DNA from: Sphagnum compactum
Taxonomy: Eukaryota; Bryophyta; Sphagnopsida; Sphagnales
Assembly (NCBI GenBank): GCA_965153455.1
Contig: OZ234503.1
Span: forward strand, 4,836,001-4,900,000
Length of the DNA stretch: 64,000 nucleotides
Direction of reading: 5' to 3'
Under the pieces are notes generated by a model that saw nothing but the letters and a program-made list of their open reading frames with translations, was not told where the DNA came from and ran no database searches. The position numbers and the translations under genes were made by a program. This document shows, one piece after another, positions 1-11,800 of the stretch (positions within the stretch are counted from its first letter, which is position 1; each line of letters begins with the position of its first letter).

Positions 1-236
1 TTGGAAAGCCAGTCAGCTTTCAGAATACCTAAAGGAGGAGGCATTCGTGCGTCCGCCGGCTTTCTTTCCTTTCCTCCGATCATTGGCACTTTGGCAAAAT
101 CCGGCAGAGCTAGAGTATTTAGGGGCGGCGACTCACGGTGTAGATACAGCGAGATCGCCGCGTGTAGATCCGGAATTCCTACCAACGCCACCAGCGGCAC
201 TGGCGGCGTCCTCAGTTCTTCCGGATACTCCTCCAT
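1..236 (-). CDS. TRAPPC11: TRAPPC11 (TRAPP complex subunit 11), N-terminal exon, cut by window edge
   Basis: Reading the minus strand from the ATG at 234..236 gives about 78 codons running off base 1. The start, MEEYPEELRTPPVPLVALVG, followed by a segment with PPLNTLALPDF and then GILKADWL, is the conserved N-terminus of plant TRAPPC11 (foie gras/ROG2 family) as I know it. Family knowledge: TRAPPC11 is a large subunit of the TRAPP tethering complex and acts in ER-Golgi and trans-Golgi traffic; the full protein exceeds 1,000 residues, so only a small part is visible. The foie-gras domain lies outside the window. The frame is open to the edge with no splice donor seen. GC content is clearly higher than in the AT-rich DNA further right. 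The start is supported by family alignment and by a leader on the minus strand that is not open in this frame. The 229-codon plus-strand frame over the same bases is a shadow. Confidence 0.86.
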   Translation of the reverse strand, partial: MEEYPEELRTPPVPLVALVGIPDLHAAISLYLHRESPPLNTLALPDFAKVPMIGGKERKPADARMPPPLGILKADWLS

Positions 237-840
237 TCGCACAAAGAAATTCCGTCACCTTCTTCCCTCACAACACAATCTCACAGCTCGTAGAGCTTGG
301 GGCAGATCGGACAGAAACTCTTCCACTCCAAATCCCTCTACCTCAAGCAACGCCTTCAGATGTGATCACGAGGGCTACATAAAAAGAAAAGCACGAAATC
401 TCAGTCTCACGCCTCTTTCTATGTCCTCAAAGACCACAACACCAACACACAACAAACCTTCTCGATTCTTCAGAAAGAGGCAGCACAAGAAAGACAAGTT
501 CTCCGCTTCTTCACCTCATGACTTCGAACTTGGCTTGTTGGATCCGCAACTCGTTTCTGGAATTCTTGCACATTCGATTTCCAATCTCTTCGACAACCGA
601 ACCCTCGAATATCGATCACAAACATCAGCAACAACCGAAGACCCCGGTCGTGCACAGCAAACCAAAATAATGGAGCTACCGAAACCCTAAAACCAGAACC
701 TAGAAGACAGTGAGACGGGCATGGAAACGGGTATGTCCCAGGTTTTGAGTACAGGCTATATACCCACGTTGGGCCAGAGTGAACCGGCACCCACCAGTGC
801 ACCAACGTGGATGGATGGTGCACTGATAGGATTCTCTTTT
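237..840 (-). promoter_or_regulatory. Leader/promoter-proximal region of TRAPPC11
   Basis: This GC-moderate stretch lies upstream of the TRAPPC11 start on the minus strand and probably holds the 5' leader. It includes a telo-box-like TTTAGGGTTT near 686..695 (minus), a motif common in leaders and promoters of housekeeping plant genes. No TATA box is convincing. Bases 770..825 resemble part of a dispersed repeat seen again at 46.2 kb. The plus-strand ORFs here show no recognisable protein. Confidence 0.4.
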
Positions 841-3029
841 CTATCCCTGCGCCATCCCAGGTTCACTTTTTTTCTTTCTCAGCCCTTTCTCAGCAGCCCT
901 GATCTCAGTTTTTTTTTTTGCAACTTTATTTTCTCCCCGCCCTCCCCCCCCTCCACCCGGTTTCTTTTTTCTTTTTTGCTTTTGAAACTTTTCCCACCCA
1001 CCCACCTACTACCCCCCACTGTCCCCCACCGACCTACTCACCTATCTATTTAAATTAAAAGGAGACTCTTCCCCATCTACCCACTCACCTATAAATTTAA
1101 AATGTGCTATTCTCATCCCCACCCACCTACCCACCCCATCTATTTTTTTACATATTTTAGGTAGGTACCTACCACACCCCACCTACATGGCTACACCTAC
1201 CTACCTGGTTGGCACTCCAATAGAACCCCCAACGGTCGAAAACGATTAGGAAAAAATAAAATGAAAGTATTGCATGGAACTTGGTCTTGTTCATTGAAGC
1301 AAAATTGATAAGGCAAAATTAAAGTAATTGTCATCCCTTGTATAAGGGTATTGCAAAACCTTTTGAAAGTTTAAAGAATGTGAAACCCCCTATGAAGGTA
1401 TTGCAGGTTTTGCTTCGATAATGTTTTCCACGATGGGGAGGTATTGCAAAGCCAACACATTTAATGCATGTTGGACACATGAGGGGCTTAAATCAAACTA
1501 TTTGATTTGCTTGTTTTAATGGTGTATTTCAGTGATGTGGAATAAATTTAACAATTATTTATGTTAGCACTAAGGTTTTAAAATTTTGGGTTATGAAAAC
1601 AACAAATATTTTATGATTTTTTGCACTTTTTTAATTTAATTCAAATATGGATTGGAGGGGGGGGGGGGGGGGATTTGGCATTTGCACATGTATGTCACAA
1701 TATACCTTCTCTTTTTTTTTTCTCTCTGAAAGAGAGTGGAAAAACGTTCACAAGCAAAACCTAAAGTAAAAGATAAGAAACACATCGTGGCTTCTATTCT
1801 TTTTTTTTTCATTTAATTTTTCAAATTAGGGTTTTTTTAGTGATTTTTTTTGTTTTTGCCTTTACTTAGGGTATTTTGTTCCCCATTACATATGGATGGT
1901 CATGGAAGTATCAATTGCATGTGGGTATTGCACATCTAGATTAAAATCCCTACATATATTCAATTGATAGTCGCTAAGAGGATAAGGATTTGTTTTTTTT
2001 ACGTAAGTTTAAATAGCCATAAGATAGTCGTGTGATTTTTTTTCCATTTATAAACTATTGCTTGTTTATGGGTTGTGGTAAAGTTCATTTGTAAGGTATA
2101 AGGGTTTTGTTGATTAAGGTTTAATGGCTTGGTTGATTAGGGTTATTATGATTTGTAAACTTGTGAAGGTATTCCATGGGTTTTCACAAGTTGAGGACTT
2201 CTATTACAGGGTTATTCCTTTAGCACTTCAAAACATAGGACAAACTCCATTGTCCCAATCCATTGAGATCCAAAACCCGGCAAAGTCACCTTTTTCGAAT
2301 GTGGACATGGTGTGGAAAGATGGTATAAGTGAAATTTAAATTCATGCAGAATATTTCACACTACTATAACAACATATTTGCATTTCACATGCATATGTTC
2401 ACTATTCTTGTCTTAAGTTTCAACAAATTTAACACTACCATTCATTCCAACATTAGATTCATGGTTATTACAAATAACCAGAATTTGCATTTTAGAATAC
2501 ATTGTAAAAAATTCTAGAAACAAGATTACAATTCATTTCATCATAATCTGATACTATAGAAAATTCACACAAAAGATGAACATAGAATTCACTGTAAAAG
2601 TTTGTGTTTTTTTGTATTACTGAAAACATGAATCCAATTACAACATAATCCCATGTGTTGTTGAAAAAAATCCAAAACAACACTTAAAATATGTGTTATA
2701 TCAAAACATAGTATGTGGTTTTCTACTACAAGTACCTACAGCTCTTCATACTTTTCTTTAAATTTTGTGTCTCATCATCTTTTTTTTTTCCAGAACTCTA
2801 ACCTTTTAAACTATCCCAAATCACATCATTATGATCAAAACAATAAAAATTCAAAATTCAAACTAAAAAAATTCCTTAATCAATCCCTATCCTAACTACC
2901 TTGTCATCCAAAATCACATACTCATCTTACCCCCACCCCCTCTATACTTTGAATTCCATCCCCAAAATCCTTGTAAAATGACAGAAATGAAATGAGAATA
3001 TTCTATATCCTTTCAAACATCTATTTACA
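841..3029. other. Gene-free stretch: pyrimidine-rich tract, CTAC-type repeats, AT-rich DNA
   Basis: No coding signal is recognised. Bases 870..1040 are pyrimidine-rich. Bases 1000..1205 are dense in CCCACC/CTAC repeats, including a GGTAGGTACCTACC inverted repeat near 1160..1173. From 1250 on the DNA is AT-rich, with homopolymer T runs and a G run. Short ORFs (for example 2124..2339) look random. Confidence 0.5.
1657..1672. repeat. Poly-G tract (16 G)
   Basis: An uninterrupted run of 16 G on the plus strand lies in AT-rich DNA. Such runs can form G-quadruplexes and are prone to length error in assemblies. Confidence 0.9.
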
Positions 3030-5134
3030 TATGTTATATCTTGGATATTTCTTCTTATGTTGCTAGAATAGCCTCCACCTTTTCATGTTCCTGAATTCCC
3101 TCTGATTATTTTTCTTCCTGACCCCCTCTTCTAAGGTCCTGTGGTATCTTTGGCTATACCTCCTCCTCATGAGTTATTCCACTAGGCCCTACTTCTGTCT
3201 TTTCATCCTAGCCCGATACCTCTATACTTGTTAGACTGCCACAAATGAAATTTGGAAAATTCTTTTGATAAGCTTCCAACTTGTACCTCATAATTCTTTC
3301 ATCAACTCTATGTTGAGCTAGATTCTTCTCCAACTCCTTTGTAAAATAGTCCTGTATAACCTCCCACCATTCTTCAAATTCTACCTCAGAATCCTTCATC
3401 TTATTTTTCATCCTCATCAGGGTACAATACTACAACATTTATTCATAATCCTCTAGTCTTTTCTTGATACCAACTGGATCCAAACTCTTCTTCTGTTCTT
3501 ATGCCCTTTCTAATTGTGTTTGTAGGTGCTGCAGAATTCTCTAATACTCCTTGTCCTCCATTAACTGCTTTCTTTCTACCTCTGCTATCTTTCTACTAAG
3601 CTCCTTAAACTACAACAAAAATACATTCTTCAGAATTATCAATTCCAAATATGTCAAAAAATTCTCCTTCTCCTTCTTTTCTTTAGTCAGTGCTTTCACC
3701 TAACTATCCAAAGCCTCCTGTTATTTTGTATGAAGAAATAGTGGCTTTGTCCACTTCCTCCTAGTGGTTGCCTAGATTTCAGTCTTTTGCTTTGAATTTT
3801 GCAGTTCTTCATCCTGCGACTTTAGCCATGATGTGCTACCCTTGAGCTCCTCATTCTCATCTTGTAGTTTCTTAATGAGCACTTTATTTTTTGGCTCAGC
3901 CTTTGTCCTGTTTTTCCTCCAAATTTCCACATTATGTTTATACCCATTCTGGAAATCTCTCTCCTTATCCAATTCCTCCTATAACATTGCCTTATCCTTC
4001 TCCCCTGTAGCCAATATGTTCTTTAAAATGTTCATTTCTAAAGTCAAATTCCCCATATTCAGACTCATAATTACCATGGTTTGAAATAACTCGGTTCATT
4101 TATCTACTTTCATTACTTTTGCGGCTACCTCCTCCACAAACTTTGGTGTATTTGTCTGTGTCATAGGATCTTCAGATCCTTTACAAATGATCCTAACTCC
4201 TATACCATTTTTCTCCCAGTTCAAATTTAGATGGGAATCCCTTTGCAAATTTTGGCTTACTAGGTGGTACCTGTAGTTCTACTAATCTGAACTCTTCAAA
4301 ATCAGGTTTTGTCACCCCCTTCTCCATCTGTAGTTCAATAGCCTATAGACCTTCCTATGTTTATTATTGTTGTTGCTGCAAATGATGTTGTAAATGTTGA
4401 AAATAATTTGGACTTTCAATGGTCTCCATCCAATCTTCACATACATCCCCTTCAAAGTGCAAATGTTTTTCACCCTATGGAAACCTTATGTCATGTTCCC
4501 TTTTAACTCCCTGGCTTTGCTCCTTAAGTTGTCTCTTGGCGATGTCATTTGTGGTATCTCCGCTTTTGCTCCCTCAGTTGTCTCTCCTATGGAAATGTCA
4601 TCTGTGGTACTGCTACAGTTTGTCTAACTGCATGTACCACTGTTGGCACTGCAGATGGTTCCACTTTACCCCTCATCATTTTCTATGCTTTCTTATTCCT
4701 TCTTCACTCCTGAGCTTAGCCCCTTTTGTGGTTTGTTCTGCCACATCATCAATTGTTCGTTTGCCTCGGTTTGGGAGTGTTTTCCCAAATTTCTCCCCTA
4801 ATTTATTGAGCTCCTTAAGCTCAACTTTTGTCATTGTTGGATATATTTTGAACAATTCACTGCCTGTGTAATCAAGGCACAAATTCATCATTCTGTGGTA
4901 AGACAAAATATTTTTGTCTTTGAACATATTACCACAAAACTTGCATTCAAATGATGGCCTATCACCTATTAGCACATTAACGTGTCGAATGTCAAAATAT
5001 GCTTCCAAGGCCAATTGCTCGTACTTGTCTTCAAGGTACAAGGTGACACAGTGATATCTACTTTGTTGCATTGTGGACTTGTAAATCTTGTTCTTCCCTT
5101 GTGGACCTCCAAATACTTGCGATGGTAAGATCAC
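3030..5134 (-). pseudogene. Degenerate coiled-coil / zinc-binding transposon-like coding region
   Basis: I do not recognise the family. On the minus strand, 5134..4676 is an open 152-codon frame with a possible zinc-binding segment (FECKFCGNMF, then YHRMMNLC) and a Lys-rich tail. After frame changes, coding character continues from about 4430 to 3030. It shows a Gln-rich stretch, then a long charged segment of coiled-coil type (KKLQDENEELKG; EVEFEEWWEVIQDYF). From about 3972 to 3030 one single frame is kept but broken by about a dozen stops, all TAA or TAG, nearly all where Gln would fit. One further TGA lies upstream, near 4090. This is what C-to-T decay of CAA/CAG codons produces. I infer an old silenced mobile-element gene, perhaps gag-like, because no host family matches and the decay resembles that of other elements here. 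It could instead be a dead host gene. Confidence 0.5.
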
Positions 5135-8037
5135 TTGCTTTCATTTCCCACTACATCAACAACCATGTATTTTGACACAACAACACACATTGTACCTTAG
5201 GGAAAAACTCAGCAAAACAACCATCACATCTACAGTTACAACAACATGATATTGAAACAGGAATGGAGACATAAATCTCATCACATGTACAACACATCTC
5301 AATACCCATAGAACTACTAAAACGCAATTCCAAACCTCTTGTTTTAATTTCTTAAGACTTGCAACTTAGTTGTGTTTTGCATGTGGTTATTTGTTTATTC
5401 TTGTAGGGATTGGCTCCTCATTATCAATTTAGAGGATCATGGGCACAATGGACTACTACTGCATCAACAATAGCTACTACAATTACTATTTTGAAGGGAA
5501 ATTGGATCAGTACCCACAACATTGTTGTAATGACAAAAGATTTAGTTGCAACAAGTGCAAAAGATTCAATTATAATAAGAAGTGTAGACAAGGGGGAGGA
5601 AAGTAGGTACCTTTTAGGATTTTAAAGGGATTATGTGGAACCTGGACCTAATGTCAATAATAACTTTGATGCTCCTTCTATTCAACCTTAGTTGACTTAG
5701 GGATTGGAGCCAGTGGCAAAACAAACTGAAATGCATACAAAAACAGAGACTAAACATGTAAAATGCAACCAAGAGATTTTGTTCAAACACAAAATGAAGA
5801 AAAAATCATAAGAAGTTGTTACCTACATTGAGATCCTCCTGTATTAAAAGCAGAACACCAAAATCCTAAACCGTAGACAAAGTTCTACTATGCTTAGAAT
5901 TGAACTTCAACTTGGACTCTGCTGAAATCAACAATATTGTTGACAACATAATTTAACCTAGTATGCTTAGGCATGCTTGAGAAAAGCCTAGGAATGGTTT
6001 TATCGCTGCAACTATGAATTTTGGTAGAGAGTACCATGTACACCTTTATGAATAAAAAAAATTCTAAATTCACTTGACTTGCAAAAAGAAAATATAGCAA
6101 CAGACAATAGCTACTACTTGTGCTCCATAACTCGAAACCAAACATCTCATTCATCACATATTCTAAGACATGGCAATCAAAAACTTACAACACAACTTAC
6201 ACAGAAAGGACAACAAAAACATGTACTAAACAAGAGAGAAATCAAACACCCATTGACTCTTGGTCATTCAATATTTCCAAATTCTAGATGGATTGTTGGT
6301 GAATCAAGGTTTTTAAATATGTTATGTACTTGGATTTTCCCAACAATGAAACAACATCTCCAAGCGTCTACATTCCAGCATACAAGGTGTAGGTGGGGTC
6401 ACCGAATGACATGGATGTCAAAAGCGTGGGGTCCAGTGGCAGGGCCTGTTTTGGACGTGGAAGGCATGAAAGTGGGGTCAAGTGGTGGGGCAGTGACGCT
6501 GAAACAATGCCGGACAGAGCTCGTTAGGGGGTATTTAGTGCCTCGCACACCAAGGTACTACCAACAAGCAACTCATCACATAATGACTCTGCCCCTTAGT
6601 GACAAGTTGAAACCAGAATATGTTAAAATAGGAAAGTTCCATGAAGTTTGGGTAGAGCTCATAATGAGTAGAAAGAGTTTGAGAAATGGGTAGTAGCCTT
6701 TGGGAATGTAATTCAATTGCAGATATTTTGTTTGTCCTAAAACTGGAGCAGATAATCAATACACTAAAGACTACACCACTGGGAGCCATGTGGTGGCAGC
6801 TCCTGACTACCATTCAGGATAAGGAGATGGTTTCATACTTTGCAGACGACAATTTTCAAGGTTGTGACCACATTTTAATTCTTCTTGCTTTTTTAAGTTC
6901 TTTTTGGGTTTTGATAAAGTTGCAACAGGTTTTCAGCCACATCCTTCCTCCTCTGGAATGCAACTCCCGATTTAACTACTTGCATACACATTTGAGTAGT
7001 TTGCTGAAATTCTACAAGCCACTCTCAACTCTAGGATGGCAGCAGGACAAACTGCTTCAGAAATAAAATCCTTGTTTAGTTCAAAGAATAGCTCAAAGAT
7101 TTGAACGACATCAAATTGACTTAGAAACATATCATGCTAGATGTGCCTGACATTTTGTACCTACTGCCATCCCTAATCCATATACCAACTCAAATCTTCT
7201 TCACTTTTCTCTGATCATTCACAGATCTAAACTGCATACATAACATTGAAGTATTTTGTTTGAGGTTTAGGTTGTCTGACAGCCTGCAATAGTAGACACA
7301 GCTTGCAAGCTACTACATATTGTCAATTTCCAATGTGCAACACAAGTCTTCTTGTAGGAGATGCAAAACTTGATGACCCAATTTTTTTTCTGTCCCTCTC
7401 TTTTGGTGCACTTTCTTTTCCTATTTAAGAAAAAGCTAAGGTCTGTCATGACATGAAACACAAGAAAATCTGAAGTACTACTACTACTGCCTCCCAATCT
7501 CCAATGCATAAGAAGAACAGAATACAAAACTGTCGCATGATACCCCTTTCCTATGGATGCCAGAAATTCAATACCCGTTGTTCCAGATTCTACCTTTGCA
7601 AATCACAGCCAACCAGCCACTTAGCAGGCGAGAAACCTAAGTATTCCAAGAAGAACACAGAATGAAGGTGCAACAACAACATCCAAGAAAAACACCAAGC
7701 AACAAGAACATCAACAAACTGCAAAAAAAGAGAAAAATATGAATTGCACAAGAGTGAGCTCCACACTCTACAAACCCTAGAAATCTTCTTCTTGAACAAA
7801 CCAACAAAACCAGAGGAAATTGTCAAAAGCTGAAGCAGCAAAAGAGAAAAGAAAGAATTTGCACAAGAGGTTCAGAACTCTGAGAATCTTGTTCTTGACA
7901 GTGGGAATCATTTACAGTTTGACAAAGAACTCAAGAAAGAAAGGCTGGTTTTGCAAGTACATTTTCTTCATTGCAGATTGCAGAATCCAGTTTCCACAGC
8001 TCCAGCAACGTGCAAGGGGATTGCGTGTTTACAGTTG
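5135..8037. other. No recognisable gene; unassigned ORFs
   Basis: AT-rich DNA with several medium ORFs that match nothing I know. The longest is 6079..6693 (+), 204 codons beginning at TTG, with no conserved motif. Bases 6390..6540 are locally GC-rich. The right part (about 7250..8037) may hold the 3' untranslated region of the small minus-strand gene ending at 8038. No poly(A) signal could be fixed. Confidence 0.4.
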
Positions 8038-8367
8038 TTATTCCGGCAAAGAGCCTACCTCCACATAGGACATGCCCATCAGCTTCCTACGGAACTCGTC
8101 ATCAGCTGCATCCTTTCCTCCTGGTGTAAGTTTGGGCATCACAGCCTTGAGCCCCTTGGAAATTCCCACAGATTCCAGTGGGGAAGAAACCTCCTCACAG
8201 CTGCTGCTGGTGGGTGCTTGCACTTGTGAAATGGCTAGCAGTCGTGCCCTTACTGATTCCTTGCTGTCTTGCTGTTGCTGCCCAACTTCCTGTTCCTCCT
8301 GTTCATGCTTTGGCTCCCTCTCCATTTCCAGAAGAATCTCCTCTTTCGGCCTGATTGTTATACACAT
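8038..8367 (-). CDS. Small acidic/Gln-rich protein of unknown function (109 aa)
   Basis: An intronless minus-strand frame starts at the ATG at 8365..8367 (MCITIRPKEEILLEME) and ends with a stop at 8038. An in-frame TTG lies a little upstream but is unlikely as a start in a plant. The first 40 residues are highly charged with a QQQQ run. The middle is Ser-rich. The C-terminal third looks like the conserved part: GLKAVMPKLTPGGKDAADDE, then FRRKLMGMSYVEVG. No signal peptide or membrane segment is seen. GC content and codon use stand out from the AT-rich surroundings. The region upstream looks like a plant 5' leader (CT/GAA/GTA trinucleotide runs, AGGGTTTTGT). I do not recognise the family and propose no function. 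It is probably a real small gene, but it could be an exon of a longer transcript. Confidence 0.55.
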   Translation of the reverse strand: MCITIRPKEEILLEMEREPKHEQEEQEVGQQQQDSKESVRARLLAISQVQAPTSSSCEEVSSPLESVGISKGLKAVMPKLTPGGKDAADDEFRRKLMGMSYVEVGSLPE

Positions 8368-8810
8368 AAACCTCAAACCCCACAAAACCCTACAAAACTT
8401 TGAACCCTACTACTACTACTACTTCTTCTTCTTCTCCAGCAATGAGCAACCCTAATGCAGTTTCCGAGAGAAACAACAATCTTCACTCAGCAGTTTGCAA
8501 CCCAAAGATTGATTGAATGACCTCGGATGCTCCAAACCGAGAATCTTCCTCGAATTCTTCAGAGAATCATAAATCACTCCTCCTCTCCCTGGAGAATTCC
8601 TCACAACAAAACCGCTATGACCTTATTATACCCCGAAACCGAAATCTTGGCTGAACAACCCACCCATTAAATGAATGAACGCAACAACAACAACAACAAC
8701 AACAGAATAGAGGGTGAGCTTTTTCAATGCCTCCTCCTGAGCTTGCGCAAACCTTGTGTACAAAGTTGCATACCAAACTGGAAGGACGCCGGCCCACAAA
8801 CAAGAGCAGT
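8368..8810 (-). promoter_or_regulatory. Putative 5' leader/promoter of the small gene, with microsatellites
   Basis: On the minus strand this stretch holds GAA and GTA trinucleotide runs (near 8409..8440), AGGGTTTTGTAGGGTTTTGT-like boxes and a (TTG)n run (plus-strand CAA repeat, about 8682..8705). Such features are usual in plant leaders. No TATA box was identified with confidence. Confidence 0.35.
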
Positions 8811-11800
8811 TTGTTGTCGAGGTCAGAACCTTTGAAGCTCAGGTTCTCCCATAAAGCTCTTAAAGCTGCTCAGGTTCTCACATGAAGCTCTTGAAACCGC
8901 TCAAGTTCTCACATCAAGGTCTTGAACTGATCAGGATCTCAGAGCAATGTCTTGAGAGCTTGGTGCAGGCCTTGATCAGCTGCCGAGACTGTGTGTGGTA
9001 GACCCACAAAGGAAAAGCAAATGGCACAGCACCAAAAGTGGAATCTTTGAATGAAGTGTATGAATTAGCCTAAATACTCCTGAATTTTGTTTTCTCTTCT
9101 CCCATTTTCATTCACAGTTTGTAGGAGCTACTTACCAAATTAAGTTATTAAGCCTACCCTATTCCTGAAATGTTTTCCTTGACTTAGGGTCCTTTGCCCT
9201 CATCACCCATCCACCCACCAACCCACAATTACCTCTCTAACCTGCATACCCAAATTCTGTAGTACCTTTTCAGGTTCAGCAGAAATTATATTTATTTTTT
9301 AAATGTTGAAATTTTAGAAAATTAAGGTCCATTCTTGCTTTTTAAAAATTTTAATTATTTTTTATTGGAGTTGAAATTTCATAGGATTCTTGAGCTATCG
9401 TATTTTACAAATTTTTTCCTTTGTCGTTACACATTCACCAATGAATTCTGTCCAGGGTCTTTTATGGGCCTGAAAGTGCAACCTTGCGGAGAATTGCGTT
9501 ATTCTGTCGCAAGATTTTTTAATTTTTGACTTTGTGTGTGTAATAAATGTAAAACTAAACCCTATTTTTTAGTGTATGATGATATGCCAATGGTTAATGT
9601 CATATTTTATGTAGGGGAAGATATGGGATCAAAATTTGTGCTATGAAGCAAAATGTTTGGGAAGAACATGGGTGATGAATAACATACAGACAATTTTTTA
9701 ATTTAAATGAAGTTTTGTTGAAATTTTTTTTTAAAATATTTTTTACATCGAAATCAAATTTTTGAAATTAAATAATTATTCAACAGCAAGATGCTGAACC
9801 TAAAAAGGTGTTATGGTACCTTATCTGCATACCAAATTAGGCCAAAATCCCCCCCTGTTGGTGAGTGGAGGCAGCCACAAGTTGAGGTTTTTGTTTTTGC
9901 AACTAAAGGTGGTTTCATAGAAACATGAACATGAAAATTTGAAACAGTTAACAACACAGAATTTTGTTTCCCAATTACTAAACTTGGCCAGAGAAAGTTT
10001 TCTTTTTTTCATTTATGAGTTTGGGTAAGTTTCTTCATGAAAACTTGTCTTTTACATAGATCAAAAATATAAATTTTTTAGGTCTAAATTTGCCAATAAA
10101 AGCATCATCAACTGGGGTTGATGGGGGGTCATGCTTGTGAATGAAAAGCTTGGATTAGACTGTGATACAAAGATGGAGTAACTCCATGATACATAACATC
10201 TCTGAGGATATCATTTAATATAAGAAAACAGGAATTGAACACCACTATAGATGTCACCAACAATTCATGCTTCCATAGTGGGTTTAATGACAACTAATCT
10301 TTGGCTTTCCTAATAGAAATGAAATTGAACTGCATATTTATTTATAGGTGTTAATGCATAAAAGAAAAGTAAGAATAACAATGTTATATTACAATAGCCT
10401 TCAATGAACTATAATAGTCCCAAAATATACAAAACCTTGGAAGATGTGTCATTGTAGTTGCAAATGACCATGACAAAGAAGCTAGCCTGCTATAAACCAA
10501 TTCACAAGAATATTACAAAAAAAACTCTTCAAGTTGGCATGCCTAGACATGAACAAAAGCAAGACTTTGTTTATGAAAGCATATTGCGAAAAGAATCTAT
10601 TTGAGGATGAAATAATACTAGATCTATTGGTTGTAAATCAACTGTTATTGCTCTAGGTTCACCAAGTTACAAACATGAATATGATGTTTTAATTATATCA
10701 AAACTTGCATTCTATGTAGTGTTATTAACAATATATGCAATTACAAAATGTGATTTTGATGGAGCCGTCATTATTTAGGATTTGAAGTTGGTCCATCTTT
10801 TAAGTATATTTTAACAAGTAAGTCCCGTAGTTTGGAGTTCCTAAATATATTTGTGTTCAACTCTATCACATAAATATTTGTGGAAAGTAGTAAAAATGAT
10901 GTCAAGTTGAAACTATTTTTCAAAAGGTCAAAGAAGTTGAATATCAAATTGTATTCGAGATGGGGGACAAATATGATGGTGTTGGAATCTATATTGGGTC
11001 AATGCTTTGTCGTACATAGACTAGATTGTTGGGTTTGCACATGATAATATATACATGATGTTGATGTTTTACACACAATGTCCATTTTTTGGTTTTTGCC
11101 TGCACAAGTTTTGGTGTGGTGATAGGTGGCAACTTACAAGGCAAAAAATCATTTGTGTTGGAGCTTGGATGGTTCGTATATTTTGTTGCATGGGAAGGTT
11201 GCCCAATTGTGTCCTCCATATTTTTCGATACTTATCGTTTGGTTTGGTCAAAAGTTCAATCCCACTAGATCGACACATTTGTGATGTCAAAATCGATTAA
11301 AAACACGTGCCATTTGATATGGTGCCAAACTCCTAGGTGTGCTCTTTCGAATCATCACATTGGCCATATATTGGGTTAATTGATCTTCAAACTTTGCATA
11401 AGGGATGTTGAAGGTATCCATCACGAACTTGGCATGTCCTAGATTGACAAACAAAATAGGAATGAAATTCTTTGTTTTAAAGGCATTTGTTAAAAAAACT
11501 ACATGAAATGAAAAAATGCATGATAGGAAGAAAGTTGTACCAAGTGCTTTGCATTTTTCCATGGTCTTCCAAGAATTTTGTTTTCTTCATGGCATATATA
11601 TGTATTGACAAATTGATTTGCTTTTGCAGATGTGTTGAATGAAGGTAGCTTGTTGTAACCTTTATACTCAAAGACATTCAAAAGTCAAAATTAACCTTTA
11701 TTTCTAGGAAAATGTTGTTTTTCTTTTTTTATTTTGTTTTTGAAGGCGTTGGAGTGGAGGTAACAAAGTCTTGTTTGAGCTTATGAATAAATGTTGCATA

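Noticed and set aside
1-690. 229-codon plus-strand ORF
   Set aside because: It starts at TTG at the edge, has low-complexity Ser/Thr/Arg text without motifs, and overlaps the minus-strand TRAPPC11 exon that matches a known family.
3030-3972. Reassigned stop codons or U-to-C RNA editing to explain TAA/TAG at Gln positions
   Set aside because: Such editing is known in organelles of some ferns, lycophytes and hornworts, not for nuclear transposons. C-to-T decay of methylated DNA explains the pattern more simply.
6079-6693. 204-codon plus-strand ORF
   Set aside because: TTG start, no recognisable domain, composition mixed. It could be part of a decayed element, but there is not enough to call a gene.
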